NCBI GenBank assembly: GCA_004554775.1
Contig: SFKI01000010.1
Coordinates: forward strand, 1 to 64,000
DNA length: 64,000 nt
Reading direction: 5' to 3'
Source: Subdoligranulum variabile
GTDB taxonomy: Bacteria > Bacillota > Clostridia > Oscillospirales > Ruminococcaceae
Shown here piece after piece: positions 33,023-41,452 of the stretch (within the stretch, counting starts at the first letter, position 1; each line of letters opens with the position of its first letter). The position numbers and the translations under genes were made by a program. The notes under the pieces were generated by a model. The model had not been told where the DNA came from. It was given only the letters and a program-made list of their open reading frames with translations, and searched no databases.

Positions 33023-33406
33023 ATGTCGCTGATTTTTCAATTTCTCCGCATTATCCTTTTCTGTTTTCTTGGCGAACTTTGCCATGATTTCCTGCCGCTG
33101 CCCATCCCGGCCAGCGTGTACGGGCTGCTGCTTTTGCTGGCAGCGCTCAAACTCGGGTGGGTCAAGCTCGAAAACGTCCGCACGGCGGCGCTGTTTTTGA
33201 TCGGCATTTTCCCGCTGCTGTTCGTGCCTGCGGCGGCGGGCGTCATGGACCTGTGGGCAGAGCTGCACGCCATGCTGCTGCCGGTGCTGGTGGCGCTGGT
33301 GCCCGTTACTTTTTTGGTCATGGCTACGGCGGGCCGCGTTACCCAGCGCTTTGCCAAGGCTGAACCGGAGCTTGAGGAGGAACTTGTAAATGACGATGCT
33401 GAATGA
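33023..33406 (+). CDS. lrgA: CidA/LrgA family holin-like protein
   Basis: 127 residues with four hydrophobic helices and the family pattern GELCHDFLPLPIPASVYGLLLL. CidA/LrgA proteins form oligomers in the membrane and influence autolysis and pyruvate transport; exact role here unknown. ATG at 33023. The last 17 bases overlap lrgB. The short acidic C-terminal tail (EPELEEELVNDDAE) is typical. Confidence 0.92.
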   Translation: MSLIFQFLRIILFCFLGELCHDFLPLPIPASVYGLLLLLAALKLGWVKLENVRTAALFLIGIFPLLFVPAAAGVMDLWAELHAMLLPVLVALVPVTFLVMATAGRVTQRFAKAEPELEEELVNDDAE

Positions 33407-34091
33407 TTTCTTGCCCACCTCGGCCACCTGGGGCGTGCTGCTTACGCTGGCGGCGTTTGCCCTGGGCACCTTCATCAACCGCAAAACGGGGAAAGCAATT
33501 TTCAACCCGCTGCTGCTTGGCACGGTGTTCGTCATCGTGTTTTTAAGTGTCTGCAGCATCCCGTACGAGGACTATAAGGCCAGCGCGTCGCCGGTCAGCT
33601 ACCTGCTGCTGCCCGCCACGGTCAGCCTGGCTGTGCCGCTGTACGAAAAATGGGACCTGCTGCGCAAAAATGTGCTTGCCATCGTCATGGGGATTCTGGC
33701 GGGCACGCTGGCAAGCCTGGGCAGCGTTCTGGTGCTGGCCCTGCTGCTGAAGCTCGACCACAGCCAGTACATCACGCTGCTGCCCAAGAGCGTCACCACC
33801 GCCATCAGCATGGATGTCAGCCATGAGCTGGGCGGCATTGCGGCCCTGACCGGCGCGATCGTGATCTTAACGGGCATCCTCGGCGCGCTGATGGCTGAGA
33901 CTGTCTGCAAGATCTGCCACATCACCCACCCCATCGCGCGCGGCATCGGCATTGGTACCGCCGCCCACGCCGTCGGCACCAGTAAGGCCCTGCAAATGGG
34001 GGAGGTCGAAGGCGCCATGAGCGGCCTCGCCGTCGCCGTCGCCGGTGTCATGACCGCCATCCTCTGCCCGATTTTTTCGTCGTTTATTTAA
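33390..34091 (+). CDS. lrgB: LrgB family membrane protein
   Basis: 233 residues with about seven helices. Conserved LLPKSVTTAISMDVSHELGG (shortened: PKSVTTAISM) and GIGTAAHAVGTSKAL identify LrgB/YohK. It works with LrgA. ATG at 33390 is 9 bases after GAGGAGG inside lrgA. No LytSR-type regulator is nearby. Confidence 0.93.
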   Translation: MTMLNDFLPTSATWGVLLTLAAFALGTFINRKTGKAIFNPLLLGTVFVIVFLSVCSIPYEDYKASASPVSYLLLPATVSLAVPLYEKWDLLRKNVLAIVMGILAGTLASLGSVLVLALLLKLDHSQYITLLPKSVTTAISMDVSHELGGIAALTGAIVILTGILGALMAETVCKICHITHPIARGIGIGTAAHAVGTSKALQMGEVEGAMSGLAVAVAGVMTAILCPIFSSFI

Positions 34092-34102
34092 ATATTGCCC
34101 CG

Positions 34103-34133
34103 GCCCTGCCCATCTTGCGGCAGGGCTTTTTTT
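34103..34133 (+). terminator. lrgAB terminator
   Basis: GCCCTGCC and GGCAGGGC with a short loop, then seven T residues. Same stem as at 30.34 and 41.36 kb. Confidence 0.9.
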
Positions 34134-34149
34134 CGTGGGGCCGCAATAA

Positions 34150-34183
34150 AAAGGGGAGCCCCCACAAAGTGGCGGCTCCCTCA
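34150..34183 (-). terminator. Terminator of the radical SAM/AAA operon
   Basis: GGGAGCC..GGCTCCC stem around CCCACAAAGTGG; on the minus strand it ends in CCCCTTTTT. It lies 25 bases past the ATPase stop. Confidence 0.75.
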
Positions 34184-34206
34184 AAGGAATCCGTGTGCGA
34201 AAAATC

Positions 34207-36261
34207 TCAATCCAGCTCAAAATCCCCCGGCAACAGCAGGGCGAGATCCGCGTCGGCATCTGCTACCAGGCGGCGGGCTTGGTTGAGGATCGCTTTTTCC
34301 AGCACATTGCGCGCCATGCGGCCGTTGCCGTTGGTTGCGGCGTCGGCGGCCTGCTGCGCATCATACCAATTTATAAGCGGCTCCTTGCAGCTTTCGTCCA
34401 GGATATAGCCCTTGCTCTTGGCAATCGACAGGGTGATGCGGTACAACTCCTCGCCGGTATAGTCCGGGAACTCGATCTGGTTCGGGAAGCGGCTTGCCAG
34501 GCCGGAGTTGGCCGACAAGAACAGCTGCATCTCCTTGGTGTATCCGGCCAGGATCACGACCAGGTCGCCGCGGTTGTCCTCGATGCCCTTGACCAGCGTG
34601 TCAATGGCCTCCAGGCCAAAGCTGTCCTCGCCGCCGCGGTACAGGCTGTACGCTTCGTCGATAAAAAGCACGCCGCCCAGCGCACTCTGGATGACCGTAT
34701 TCGTCAGCGGGGCGGTGTGGCCGACATAGCGTCCGACGAGGTCGGCACGGGTCACTTCGACCAGTTGCCCGCCGCGCAGCGCACCGATGGCCTTGAGATA
34801 CTTGGCCAGAATGCGCGCGATCGTCGTCTTGCCGGTGCCGGGGTTGCCGGTAAAGATCATGTGCATGTTGACCTCGGCCACCTTGAGGCCCTGGGCCTTG
34901 CGGCGCTGCTGAGCCTGCACGTTTTTGGCGATATCACGCACATAATTCTTGACCTCTGCCAAGCCGACGATGCCATCCAGCTCTGCCTCGACCGCATCGA
35001 CATCGCCGCGGTACTGCTGCGGCAGCAGCGCCAGCAGGTCAAACGGCTCGCCGCCCGCCACGCTGAGCAGCAATTTTCCATCCGCAGCAGTCAGCGCCGC
35101 AGGGGTGCCGTCGGCTGGCGGCTCGTCGGCGTCCAGCACGTACTCGGCCAGCGCGCGGTAAGCGGTCTCGCAATAATCGCGCATCGCCTGCATGCCGGTC
35201 GTTTTGCCGTACTGCGCTGCCAGCAGGTCGCGCACGTCGGCACCCATCGTCAGGGCCAGCCCGCACTGCTTGCGCACCCGCTGCGCCAGCCAGTTCAGCT
35301 CGCGCGCGGCCACGGCGGCCAGCGCTTCGGGCGTGAACGCCTGGGTGCGGCAGATGTCGCCGGACAGCGCATCCACGAACCGCGCACCGAACTTATCAGC
35401 CAGCGCGGTCTCGTCTTTGTTCGAGAAAAACACAAAATATTTACCGCCAGCCGTCAATTCCCCGATGGCCCCGGGCGCGAGCGCCGTGCCCACGTCCACG
35501 AGGATCCCGCGCTGCAGCACGTACCGGCTGCTCAGCGAGAGCGTGCCCTCGATGGCCAGCGTTGACAACATATTTAAATAATTTGCGGCGCAGCTCTCGT
35601 AGTGGTCGAACGCCAAAACCTCCGCATCGGACTGCAGCGCCGCGTACAGATCCTGCAGGAAAAGCTTCTCCTGCGCAGGGCCGGGGTAGAGCGATAAATC
35701 CATCTGTTCAATGGCCGCGCTGCGCAGAACGCCGCGCGTTGCCAGCTCGTCCACCACGCAGGTCAGCGCGTAGTGGCGGCCGGTGCCGTTGGGGCCGCAC
35801 AGCAGCAGCAGGTTGCGCGCGCGGGCCGTGTCGCCTGCCGTGCCCATCACAAACGGGCGGCGGAATGCCTTGACCAGCGCCGAGACAAACGCATCCTGCC
35901 CCAGCACCTGGGCCTTGATCTTGTCCGCCACGCCGCCAAAATCGGTGCTGGCCGGCTTGGCCGCTTCGGGCGTCGGCGCGGCAGTCGTGCCGCCCAGCAG
36001 CCCGTCCTGATGCAGCGATTTTGTCAGCTCGCTGCTCATCTTGCGCACACTTTCGGCGGTGGCAGCGCCCGCCTTTTGCACGGCATCCAGCGCATTGCTG
36101 GCGGCGCTCTGCCGCTTTTGGGCGGCGGTCAGCGCATCCAGGGATGCCTGCATCTGCTCTACGGCATTGCTGGCTTCCTCGGCTTGCTTTGACGTGGCGG
36201 CGTACTTTTTGCCGCCCATCAGGCCGCGCACCCAGGCATCATACTGGTCCTCAAGGCTCAT
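34207..36261 (-). CDS. Two-domain AAA+ ATPase (CbxX/CfxQ-type C-terminal domain)
   Basis: 684 residues. Residues 30-80 are Ala/Gln-rich helices that could coil. The first AAA-like domain (about 110-300) has a weak P-loop, CGPNGTGRHY, where the catalytic Lys is Arg and the following Thr is His, so it may not hydrolyse ATP. The second domain (about 430-684) is CbxX-like with FTGNPGTGKTT, VLFIDEAYSL and an arginine-finger region (SRFPNQIEF). CbxX relatives remodel Rubisco or ESX complexes. The start overlaps the Cys-tail gene stop, so the pair is coupled. Predicted chaperone or remodeller for that product or its modifying enzyme. Confidence 0.85.
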   Translation of the reverse strand: MSLEDQYDAWVRGLMGGKKYAATSKQAEEASNAVEQMQASLDALTAAQKRQSAASNALDAVQKAGAATAESVRKMSSELTKSLHQDGLLGGTTAAPTPEAAKPASTDFGGVADKIKAQVLGQDAFVSALVKAFRRPFVMGTAGDTARARNLLLLCGPNGTGRHYALTCVVDELATRGVLRSAAIEQMDLSLYPGPAQEKLFLQDLYAALQSDAEVLAFDHYESCAANYLNMLSTLAIEGTLSLSSRYVLQRGILVDVGTALAPGAIGELTAGGKYFVFFSNKDETALADKFGARFVDALSGDICRTQAFTPEALAAVAARELNWLAQRVRKQCGLALTMGADVRDLLAAQYGKTTGMQAMRDYCETAYRALAEYVLDADEPPADGTPAALTAADGKLLLSVAGGEPFDLLALLPQQYRGDVDAVEAELDGIVGLAEVKNYVRDIAKNVQAQQRRKAQGLKVAEVNMHMIFTGNPGTGKTTIARILAKYLKAIGALRGGQLVEVTRADLVGRYVGHTAPLTNTVIQSALGGVLFIDEAYSLYRGGEDSFGLEAIDTLVKGIEDNRGDLVVILAGYTKEMQLFLSANSGLASRFPNQIEFPDYTGEELYRITLSIAKSKGYILDESCKEPLINWYDAQQAADAATNGNGRMARNVLEKAILNQARRLVADADADLALLLPGDFELD

Positions 36262-37445
36262 TGGTCATCCTCCCGGTCGGCTTTTTGGATTTGGCGGGGC
36301 AGCTTGTACGTGTAAAAATCTTTTGCAGTGCATCCGGCACGCCCGCCGCCCGCACAGGCGCAGGCACACGCGCAGCTGGAAGCACAGGCGCAGGCGCAGC
36401 TGGACGCGCACCCGCTGCTGTGGCGGCCCACGCCGCCCCCGCGCGACGAGCCGCCGCCCGTGTGATAATTTTTGGGCGGGTCGGTGCGGTAGTAGCCCTT
36501 GGGGGGCGGGGCGGTGCGCGCCACGTGGATGGTGTGTACGCCGTTGGTGTACCAGTACCAGTCGTCGGGGTCAAGGCCGCTGCCGAAGCCGCCGCCCCAC
36601 TCCGCCGAGCAGGATGCGGAAATAATAATCAGTGCTACGACAAAAATCAGCAGTGACACCACAACCACTGTCAGCCCGAGGATCTCATCGGAGGTGAAAT
36701 CGCCGGTGTTGCCGTTGTCATAATCGGCGGCGGTCAGGGCTGCGTCAGGGTCAAACTCGTTGGCGGTGGTTACGGGCACGGTCACATGGATGGTGGCGCT
36801 CTGGCCGTGGCCCATCGGGCCAAAGTCCCAGATAAGGTACCCATCTTCCTCGCTGCTGTTGTCGGCCACAAAGCCGTCGCCGCTGCGCCAGCGCACCTGC
36901 ATATGCTCAACGACGAGGTCGTCGAACCAGCCGGGCGTGAACTCAAAGGTCGCTGTACCGTCATCTCCAAGGCTGAACAGGTGGCTTTGATGCACCGAGA
37001 ACGTGAACCGCACCCGGCTTTCGCCGCCGTTTTTCGCAGCTACCTCGGGCGCGTAGTAGCGCCGCGCAAACACGACCTTGGCGTAGCTGCCGCCGTCGCC
37101 CGAGTATTGCAGGTCGGAGATCGTGTCGGTCAGCGGGGTCAAATCCTCGGCGTAGGCGTTGGGCAGGCCGATCTTGACCCACGAGAGGTAGTCGGTCTGG
37201 TCGCCGCCGATGACCTGCCAGGTAATATCGTAGGTGATGTCCGCCGAGCCGTCTGCCCGCAGGTCCACCGTGACGAGATAGTCGGGAATATAATCCATAT
37301 CCCCGTCATCAGCATACGGCGCGATATCGGCTGAATTTGCGGTGGAATCGTCGGCCTTGGCCGCGAAGGGGAACAGGAGCGTGGCTGCAACAAAAATGAA
37401 GAATAAAAAGGTGGTCAGGCGCGGATAAAATGTCTTTTTCTGCAT
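36258..37445 (-). CDS. Secreted/membrane protein with nine-cysteine C-terminal tail
   Basis: 395 residues. Signal peptide about 1-31, an extracellular beta-rich domain (about 50-255), one transmembrane helix (about 262-288), then a cytosolic-side region rich in Gly, His and Trp/Tyr. Residues 345-372 contain nine Cys, mostly as Cys-Ala pairs (SSCACACASS and CACACACAGGG), followed by AKDFYTYKLPR. Such tails occur in Clostridia proteins of unknown function. The Cys-Ala runs look like a metal site or a substrate for enzymatic modification. ATG at 37445 follows AGGAGG. Between the radical SAM gene (one base apart) and the AAA+ gene (overlap). Confidence 0.8.
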   Translation of the reverse strand: MQKKTFYPRLTTFLFFIFVAATLLFPFAAKADDSTANSADIAPYADDGDMDYIPDYLVTVDLRADGSADITYDITWQVIGGDQTDYLSWVKIGLPNAYAEDLTPLTDTISDLQYSGDGGSYAKVVFARRYYAPEVAAKNGGESRVRFTFSVHQSHLFSLGDDGTATFEFTPGWFDDLVVEHMQVRWRSGDGFVADNSSEEDGYLIWDFGPMGHGQSATIHVTVPVTTANEFDPDAALTAADYDNGNTGDFTSDEILGLTVVVVSLLIFVVALIIISASCSAEWGGGFGSGLDPDDWYWYTNGVHTIHVARTAPPPKGYYRTDPPKNYHTGGGSSRGGGVGRHSSGCASSCACACASSCACACACAGGGRAGCTAKDFYTYKLPRQIQKADREDDQ

Positions 37446-37446
37446 A

Positions 37447-38832
37447 TCAGCACCCCTCCTGCATCGGTGTGTCGCCCAGCTGGCACAGCCGCTTCATGTG
37501 GGCGCTCTCGATCCGGATGGCACAGCACTCGGGGCTGCGCCAGATGCGGGGCCACGGGGTGCGCAGCATGTTGCCCAGGCCGTGGCCGGTCAGCCAGCTT
37601 TGGCAGGGCAGTACGGTGCCGTCGGGCGCGACCGCCATGTTGCTAAGGCAGGCACCGCAACTTGGGATCTGCGTAAAGCCAAGCCCGGTCAGGGTGTCCT
37701 CGTCCAGCCAGCCGGGGCTGGTGAAGTTCACTTCCATCCCGTGCGAAAGCGCAAAATCCATCGCAGGGCGCAGCGCGTCGGTAAGCTCTGCGGGGGTCAG
37801 GCGCACGCTGCGGCTGGCATCGGCATTGGCGTTGCCAGCCGGGATCAGCCCGCTGCACGTCAGGTATCGGATGCCCAGCTCATGCGCAAATTGCACGGTG
37901 CTAAGATAATTTTTATTCAAGCTGCAGAGCGGCGTGTTCAGGCTGACGTTCAGCCCTGCGGCCAGTGCGTTCTTGATGCCGTTCACGGTGTCGGTGTAAC
38001 CGTCCACGCCGACCAGCTCATTGTGTACGGCTTCGTAGGCAGAATAGAACGTAATTTGCACTGCGTCAAGGCTGGCGGCGCGCAGCTCCTTGCACATGGC
38101 GCTGGTCAGCATGCGGCCGTTGGTGTTCAGGCGCGTTACAAACCACTGCGCGGCCTGCACCAGCTTTACCAGATCGTGCCGCAAGGTCGGCTCACCGCCG
38201 GTAAAGGTCAGCTGCGGAATGCCGATGCTGCGGCATTTTTCGATGACCGCCAGCCACTGGTCGGTGTCCAGCTCGGGCACGGCGGAAAGCGGCTGATTGG
38301 CGGCGTAGCAGTGCAGGCATTTTTGATTGCAATGCCACGCGTTGTCCTTTATCATGGAGGAGATCATCAGGTCCATGCGGTGCGGCGCGGCCATGCGGTG
38401 TGCGTATTCGGCCAGCGAAAGGGGCTGGATGTGCAGCGGCGGCTCCTGGCCGCGCGCCACGGCGATGAGGCAGTCCAGCATCATCTGCAAGTCGGATTCG
38501 ATCTGCAAAGGCTCGGTCTTACGATAAATTTTACGTGTCGCGGCCACGGCCTGCGCGCGGATGGCCGACCAGTCGGCGTCTTTCAGCTCGGCACCGGCGT
38601 GGGGCTGCAGCGCTTCGATGAGGTTGGTCAGCAGAATGGCCCAGCTGAGATTCAGCGGCAGGATGTCCTGGCCGTTCAAAATGGCTACAAACGGGGTGGT
38701 GCGGTCGGGCTTGGTACACGGGATCAGGTGGATGCGCACGACGCCCGGGCCGTCGGGGTCAAGCGTAACGTGCCGCACGCGGTTCAAATGGCCGCGCAAA
38801 AACGCCCGCTCGCCGTAGGAGAGATGCTTCAT
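37447..38832 (-). CDS. Radical SAM protein with SPASM-like C-terminus
   Basis: 461 residues. An N-terminal domain of about 150 residues precedes the radical SAM barrel, whose cluster motif is CNQKCLHC (Cys168, 172, 175), with FTGGEPTLR binding S-adenosylmethionine. C-terminal cysteines occur in CGAC, LPCQSW, CCAIR and RLC, as in SPASM enzymes carrying auxiliary Fe-S clusters for peptide modification. It resembles PqqE and sactipeptide maturases but has no nearby short precursor. First gene of the operon; GGAGG lies 9 bases before ATG 38832. The next gene product with its Cys-rich tail is the obvious substrate candidate. Confidence 0.88.
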   Translation of the reverse strand: MKHLSYGERAFLRGHLNRVRHVTLDPDGPGVVRIHLIPCTKPDRTTPFVAILNGQDILPLNLSWAILLTNLIEALQPHAGAELKDADWSAIRAQAVAATRKIYRKTEPLQIESDLQMMLDCLIAVARGQEPPLHIQPLSLAEYAHRMAAPHRMDLMISSMIKDNAWHCNQKCLHCYAANQPLSAVPELDTDQWLAVIEKCRSIGIPQLTFTGGEPTLRHDLVKLVQAAQWFVTRLNTNGRMLTSAMCKELRAASLDAVQITFYSAYEAVHNELVGVDGYTDTVNGIKNALAAGLNVSLNTPLCSLNKNYLSTVQFAHELGIRYLTCSGLIPAGNANADASRSVRLTPAELTDALRPAMDFALSHGMEVNFTSPGWLDEDTLTGLGFTQIPSCGACLSNMAVAPDGTVLPCQSWLTGHGLGNMLRTPWPRIWRSPECCAIRIESAHMKRLCQLGDTPMQEGC

Positions 38833-38849
38833 AGGGGATTTCCTCCCAA

Positions 38850-38867
38850 AACAGACTCGTGTCTGTT
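38850..38867. promoter_or_regulatory. Palindrome upstream of the radical SAM operon
   Basis: AACAGAC and GTCTGTT flank TCGT, a perfect 7-base inverted repeat 18 bases before the radical SAM start, overlapping the likely leader. It may be an operator or an mRNA hairpin near the ribosome site. Confidence 0.45.
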
Positions 38868-38987
38868 ATAAATTTTGGTACAATTTTTAATTTTTATAGG
38901 GAAAGTATATCATATTTACGGGGGAATTACAATAAGGGTTTGATTTTGGGGGAGGGGTGCGGCTGCCGGGGGGGGCGGCAGCGTAAG

Positions 38988-39295
38988 ATTCTGCGGGCGA
39001 GCAATGCTCGCCCCTACAGTAGCCAAAATAGCAGGTGCAGAGTGTGGCTCCACTTCAAGGGGAGTCCAGACTGTCGAAAAAGTGCATTGTAGGGGCGAAC
39101 AGTGTTCGCCCGGGGGATTTGATGGCAGCGCAAAATTGCACGGGCGGATATAGAATCCGCCCCTACGCCAATCAAAAATTTGGCCCCGAAGGGGTCAATC
39201 GGAGAGGGATGGAAAAGCGTTAAGAAAGGAAAGCCTTGCGGCGGCAGCCCATGATAAAAGGCCCAGCCGCAAGGTAGGCAGGGCTGGCCGCCGCC
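38988..39295. repeat. Composite intergenic repeat, several modules
   Basis: Units: GGGCGAGCAATGCTCGCCC; CTTCAAGGGGAGTCCAGAC and TGTCGAAAAAGTGC; TGTAGGGGCGAACAGTGTTCGCCC; GGGCGGATAT..ATCCGCCCCTACGCC; GGCCCCGAAGGGGTCAATC; then AAAAGCGTTAAG fused straight to GGAAAGCCTTGCGG, so the inner hairpin modules have been deleted; and a GGCCCAGCCGCAAGG..GGGCTGGCC hairpin. Little else lies between the radical SAM gene and the small gene at 39485. Confidence 0.82.
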
Positions 39296-39396
39296 CCATC
39301 CACGGCGCAAAACAATCCGTAAATGCCTACAAATTGTATACATACCACCGTAAAAAATCCGACAGAATTTACCGGAATATCTGTGAATTTCCCCAC

Positions 39397-39425
39397 TTGC
39401 CAACAGCCTGAAAATGTGGCATAAT
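39397..39425 (+). promoter_or_regulatory. Promoter of the small gene at 39485
   Basis: TTGCCA (39397-39402) and CATAAT (39420-39425) with 17-base spacing, 60 bases before the start. Confidence 0.6.
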
Positions 39426-39484
39426 ACTAAAGGAAGATCCGGGGTGTACACCCCCATTATAAATGTATAAGGAGGGGGAACCGC

Positions 39485-39646
39485 ATGCCGAATGGGATCT
39501 ACATCCAGACGGAGTACCACGGCAAGCTGATCCGCAAGATCGTTTGCAACGGGGAAGAACGCTGGTTTATCGGATCTGATTGTGCCGTCACCTTCATGAC
39601 CATGGATGATTGCATGGCCGAGATCGACGCACGTCTCCACGCCTGA
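39485..39646 (+). CDS. Small protein of 53 residues, unknown function
   Basis: ATG at 39485 is 5 bases or so after a strong AAGGAGGGGG site, and a promoter-like pair lies upstream. The product begins MPNGIYIQTEYHG and ends AEIDARLHA, with two Cys (near residues 22 and 33) and a predicted strand-strand-helix pattern (RKIVCNGEERWFIG, then FMTMDDCMAEID). A hairpin terminator follows, so it appears to be its own transcript. No family is recognised. The strong translation signals make it more convincing than its size suggests. Confidence 0.7.
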   Translation: MPNGIYIQTEYHGKLIRKIVCNGEERWFIGSDCAVTFMTMDDCMAEIDARLHA

Positions 39647-39685
39647 TCCTCGCACGGTTGGCGGCTTTGCCCGCCTGCACCCCTC

Positions 39686-39730
39686 GGCTTGCCGCCCCCC
39701 TGCGGGGCCATGCCGGGGGCTTTTTCTTTT
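39686..39730 (+). terminator. Terminator of the small gene
   Basis: GCCCCC and GGGGGC at the base of a hairpin with GGGGCC..  pairing inside, followed by TTTTTCTTTT. It lies 40 bases past the small-gene stop. Confidence 0.8.
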
Positions 39731-39759
39731 CAGTAGTTTCTACAAAAAAGGACATATCT

Positions 39760-41334
39760 ATGCGAAAACCACACAAACCGAAGGATTGGCGCTGGCTGCT
39801 GCATCGGGCGCTTTCGCTGGTGTTCAGCCGCACGGTCGTTACCATCGTGCTGGTGCTGGCGCAGGCCTTTTGGCTGTTCAGCCTGTTTTATTGGCTGGGC
39901 GACTACTCGCGCATCCTCTCCCGTATGGGGCTGGGGCTCAGTGCGCTGATGTGCCTGGCCCTTGTGCGCCAGGACTCGACCGCGCCGGAATTTAAAATCA
40001 GCTGGATGATTTTGTTTATGCTCATGCCCGTGCAGGGCGGGCTGCTTTACCTGCTTTGGGGCGACAAACGCCCGGCCATCGGCCTGCGCCGCCGCATGGA
40101 GCGTGCCGAAGCCGAGCTTGCCCCGCTGCGCACCGGGGACGCCGCCGCGCGTGCCGAGCTGCAGCGCCGCGACCCGCGCCTGGCCGAGACCGCCGATTAC
40201 CTGCAAAACTACGCTGCTGCGCCGGTTTTTGGCGGAACTGCCGTCCAATATTACCCCGTGGGCGACGTGATGCTGCCCGATATGCTGGCCGACCTGCGCG
40301 CCGCACAGCACAGCATTTTTGTGGAGAGCTTCATCATTGGCATGGGCGAGATGTGGGGGCAGATCCACGAAATTCTACGGCAAAAGGCCGCCGCCGGCCT
40401 GGACGTTCGTGTCATTTACGACGACGCCGGCTGCCTGAGCCTGCTGCCCCACAACTATGTAGATTTGTTGCGTGCCGATGGCATCCGCGCGTTCAGCTTC
40501 AACCGCTGTGTGCCGGTGCTGAACCTGGTGCTCAACAACCGTGACCACCGCAAAATCATGGTAGTGGATGGCCGCGTGGCCTACACCGGCGGCGTGAACT
40601 TGGCCGATGAATACATCAATAAGGTGACTCGTTTCGGCCACTGGAAGGACAGCGGCGTCCGGCTGGAGGGGCCCGCCGCGCGCAGCTATGCGAATGTGTT
40701 TCTCACATTCTGGCGGGCGCATTTTCCCGATGAAGCGTTGGATTATACCGCCCTGCTGCCCGAAATCGCCCCCGTGGCAGACACCGGCGGCACGCTGGTG
40801 CAGCCCTTTGCCGACAGCCCCGTTGACCGCGAGGTCGTGGCCAAAAATGTGTATCTGGAGTTCATCAACCAGGCGCAGCGCAGCCTGCGCATCTGCACGC
40901 CTTATCTGATTTTGGACAATGACCTGCTTACGTGTTTAAGGTTGGCCGCCAAGCGCGGCGTGGATGTGCGCATCTACACCCCCGGCGTGCCGGACAAAAA
41001 GACGATCTACCAGCTTTCGCGCAGCTATTTCCCGTATCTGCTCAAGGCCGGGGTGAAAATTTACAGCTACACGCCCGGATTTTTGCACGCTAAAACGTGG
41101 CTTGTCGATGACCGCGCCGCCGCAGTCGGTACGGTGAACCTTGATTACCGCAGCCTGTATCTGCATTTTGAAAACAGCACCGTCCTCTACGGCGGCGAGG
41201 TGCTGCACGATATTTTGCGGGATTTCGAGTCCATCGAGTCCGCTTCCCGCCAGATCGGCCTGAAGGATTGCCGAAATGGATTTTTGGGCAGCATGCTCAG
41301 TGCCTGCCTGCGCCTGGTCGCCCCTTTGTGCTGA
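39760..41334 (+). CDS. cls: Cardiolipin synthase
   Basis: 524 residues, normal length. Two N-terminal transmembrane helices are followed by two phospholipase D domains with catalytic HRKIMVVDG and HAKTWLVDD (H-x-K-x4-D each). It joins two phosphatidylglycerols to form cardiolipin at the membrane. ATG at 39760 follows AAAAAAGGAC; a longer in-frame extension would run through the terminator and is rejected. Confidence 0.95.
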   Translation: MRKPHKPKDWRWLLHRALSLVFSRTVVTIVLVLAQAFWLFSLFYWLGDYSRILSRMGLGLSALMCLALVRQDSTAPEFKISWMILFMLMPVQGGLLYLLWGDKRPAIGLRRRMERAEAELAPLRTGDAAARAELQRRDPRLAETADYLQNYAAAPVFGGTAVQYYPVGDVMLPDMLADLRAAQHSIFVESFIIGMGEMWGQIHEILRQKAAAGLDVRVIYDDAGCLSLLPHNYVDLLRADGIRAFSFNRCVPVLNLVLNNRDHRKIMVVDGRVAYTGGVNLADEYINKVTRFGHWKDSGVRLEGPAARSYANVFLTFWRAHFPDEALDYTALLPEIAPVADTGGTLVQPFADSPVDREVVAKNVYLEFINQAQRSLRICTPYLILDNDLLTCLRLAAKRGVDVRIYTPGVPDKKTIYQLSRSYFPYLLKAGVKIYSYTPGFLHAKTWLVDDRAAAVGTVNLDYRSLYLHFENSTVLYGGEVLHDILRDFESIESASRQIGLKDCRNGFLGSMLSACLRLVAPLC

Positions 41335-41360
41335 TAGCCTTTTGTTGCAAATCCTGTCCG

Positions 41361-41391
41361 GCCCTGCCCATTTTGCGGCAGGGCTTTTTTT
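41361..41391 (+). terminator. cls terminator
   Basis: GCCCTGCC at 41361-41368 and GGCAGGGC at 41377-41384 with TTTTTTT. Third copy of this stem in the window. Confidence 0.9.
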
Positions 41392-41407
41392 GTGGGATGC
41401 CGCAATA

Positions 41408-41441
41408 AAAAGGGGAGCTGCCGCAAGGCGGCAGCTCCCGT
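41408..41441 (-). terminator. Terminator of the nucleoid-associated protein gene
   Basis: GGGAGCTGCCGC and GCGGCAGCTCCC-type arms around AAGG; on the minus strand it ends CCCCTTTTT. Confidence 0.85.
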
Positions 41442-41452
41442 AAAGCGGGGCA

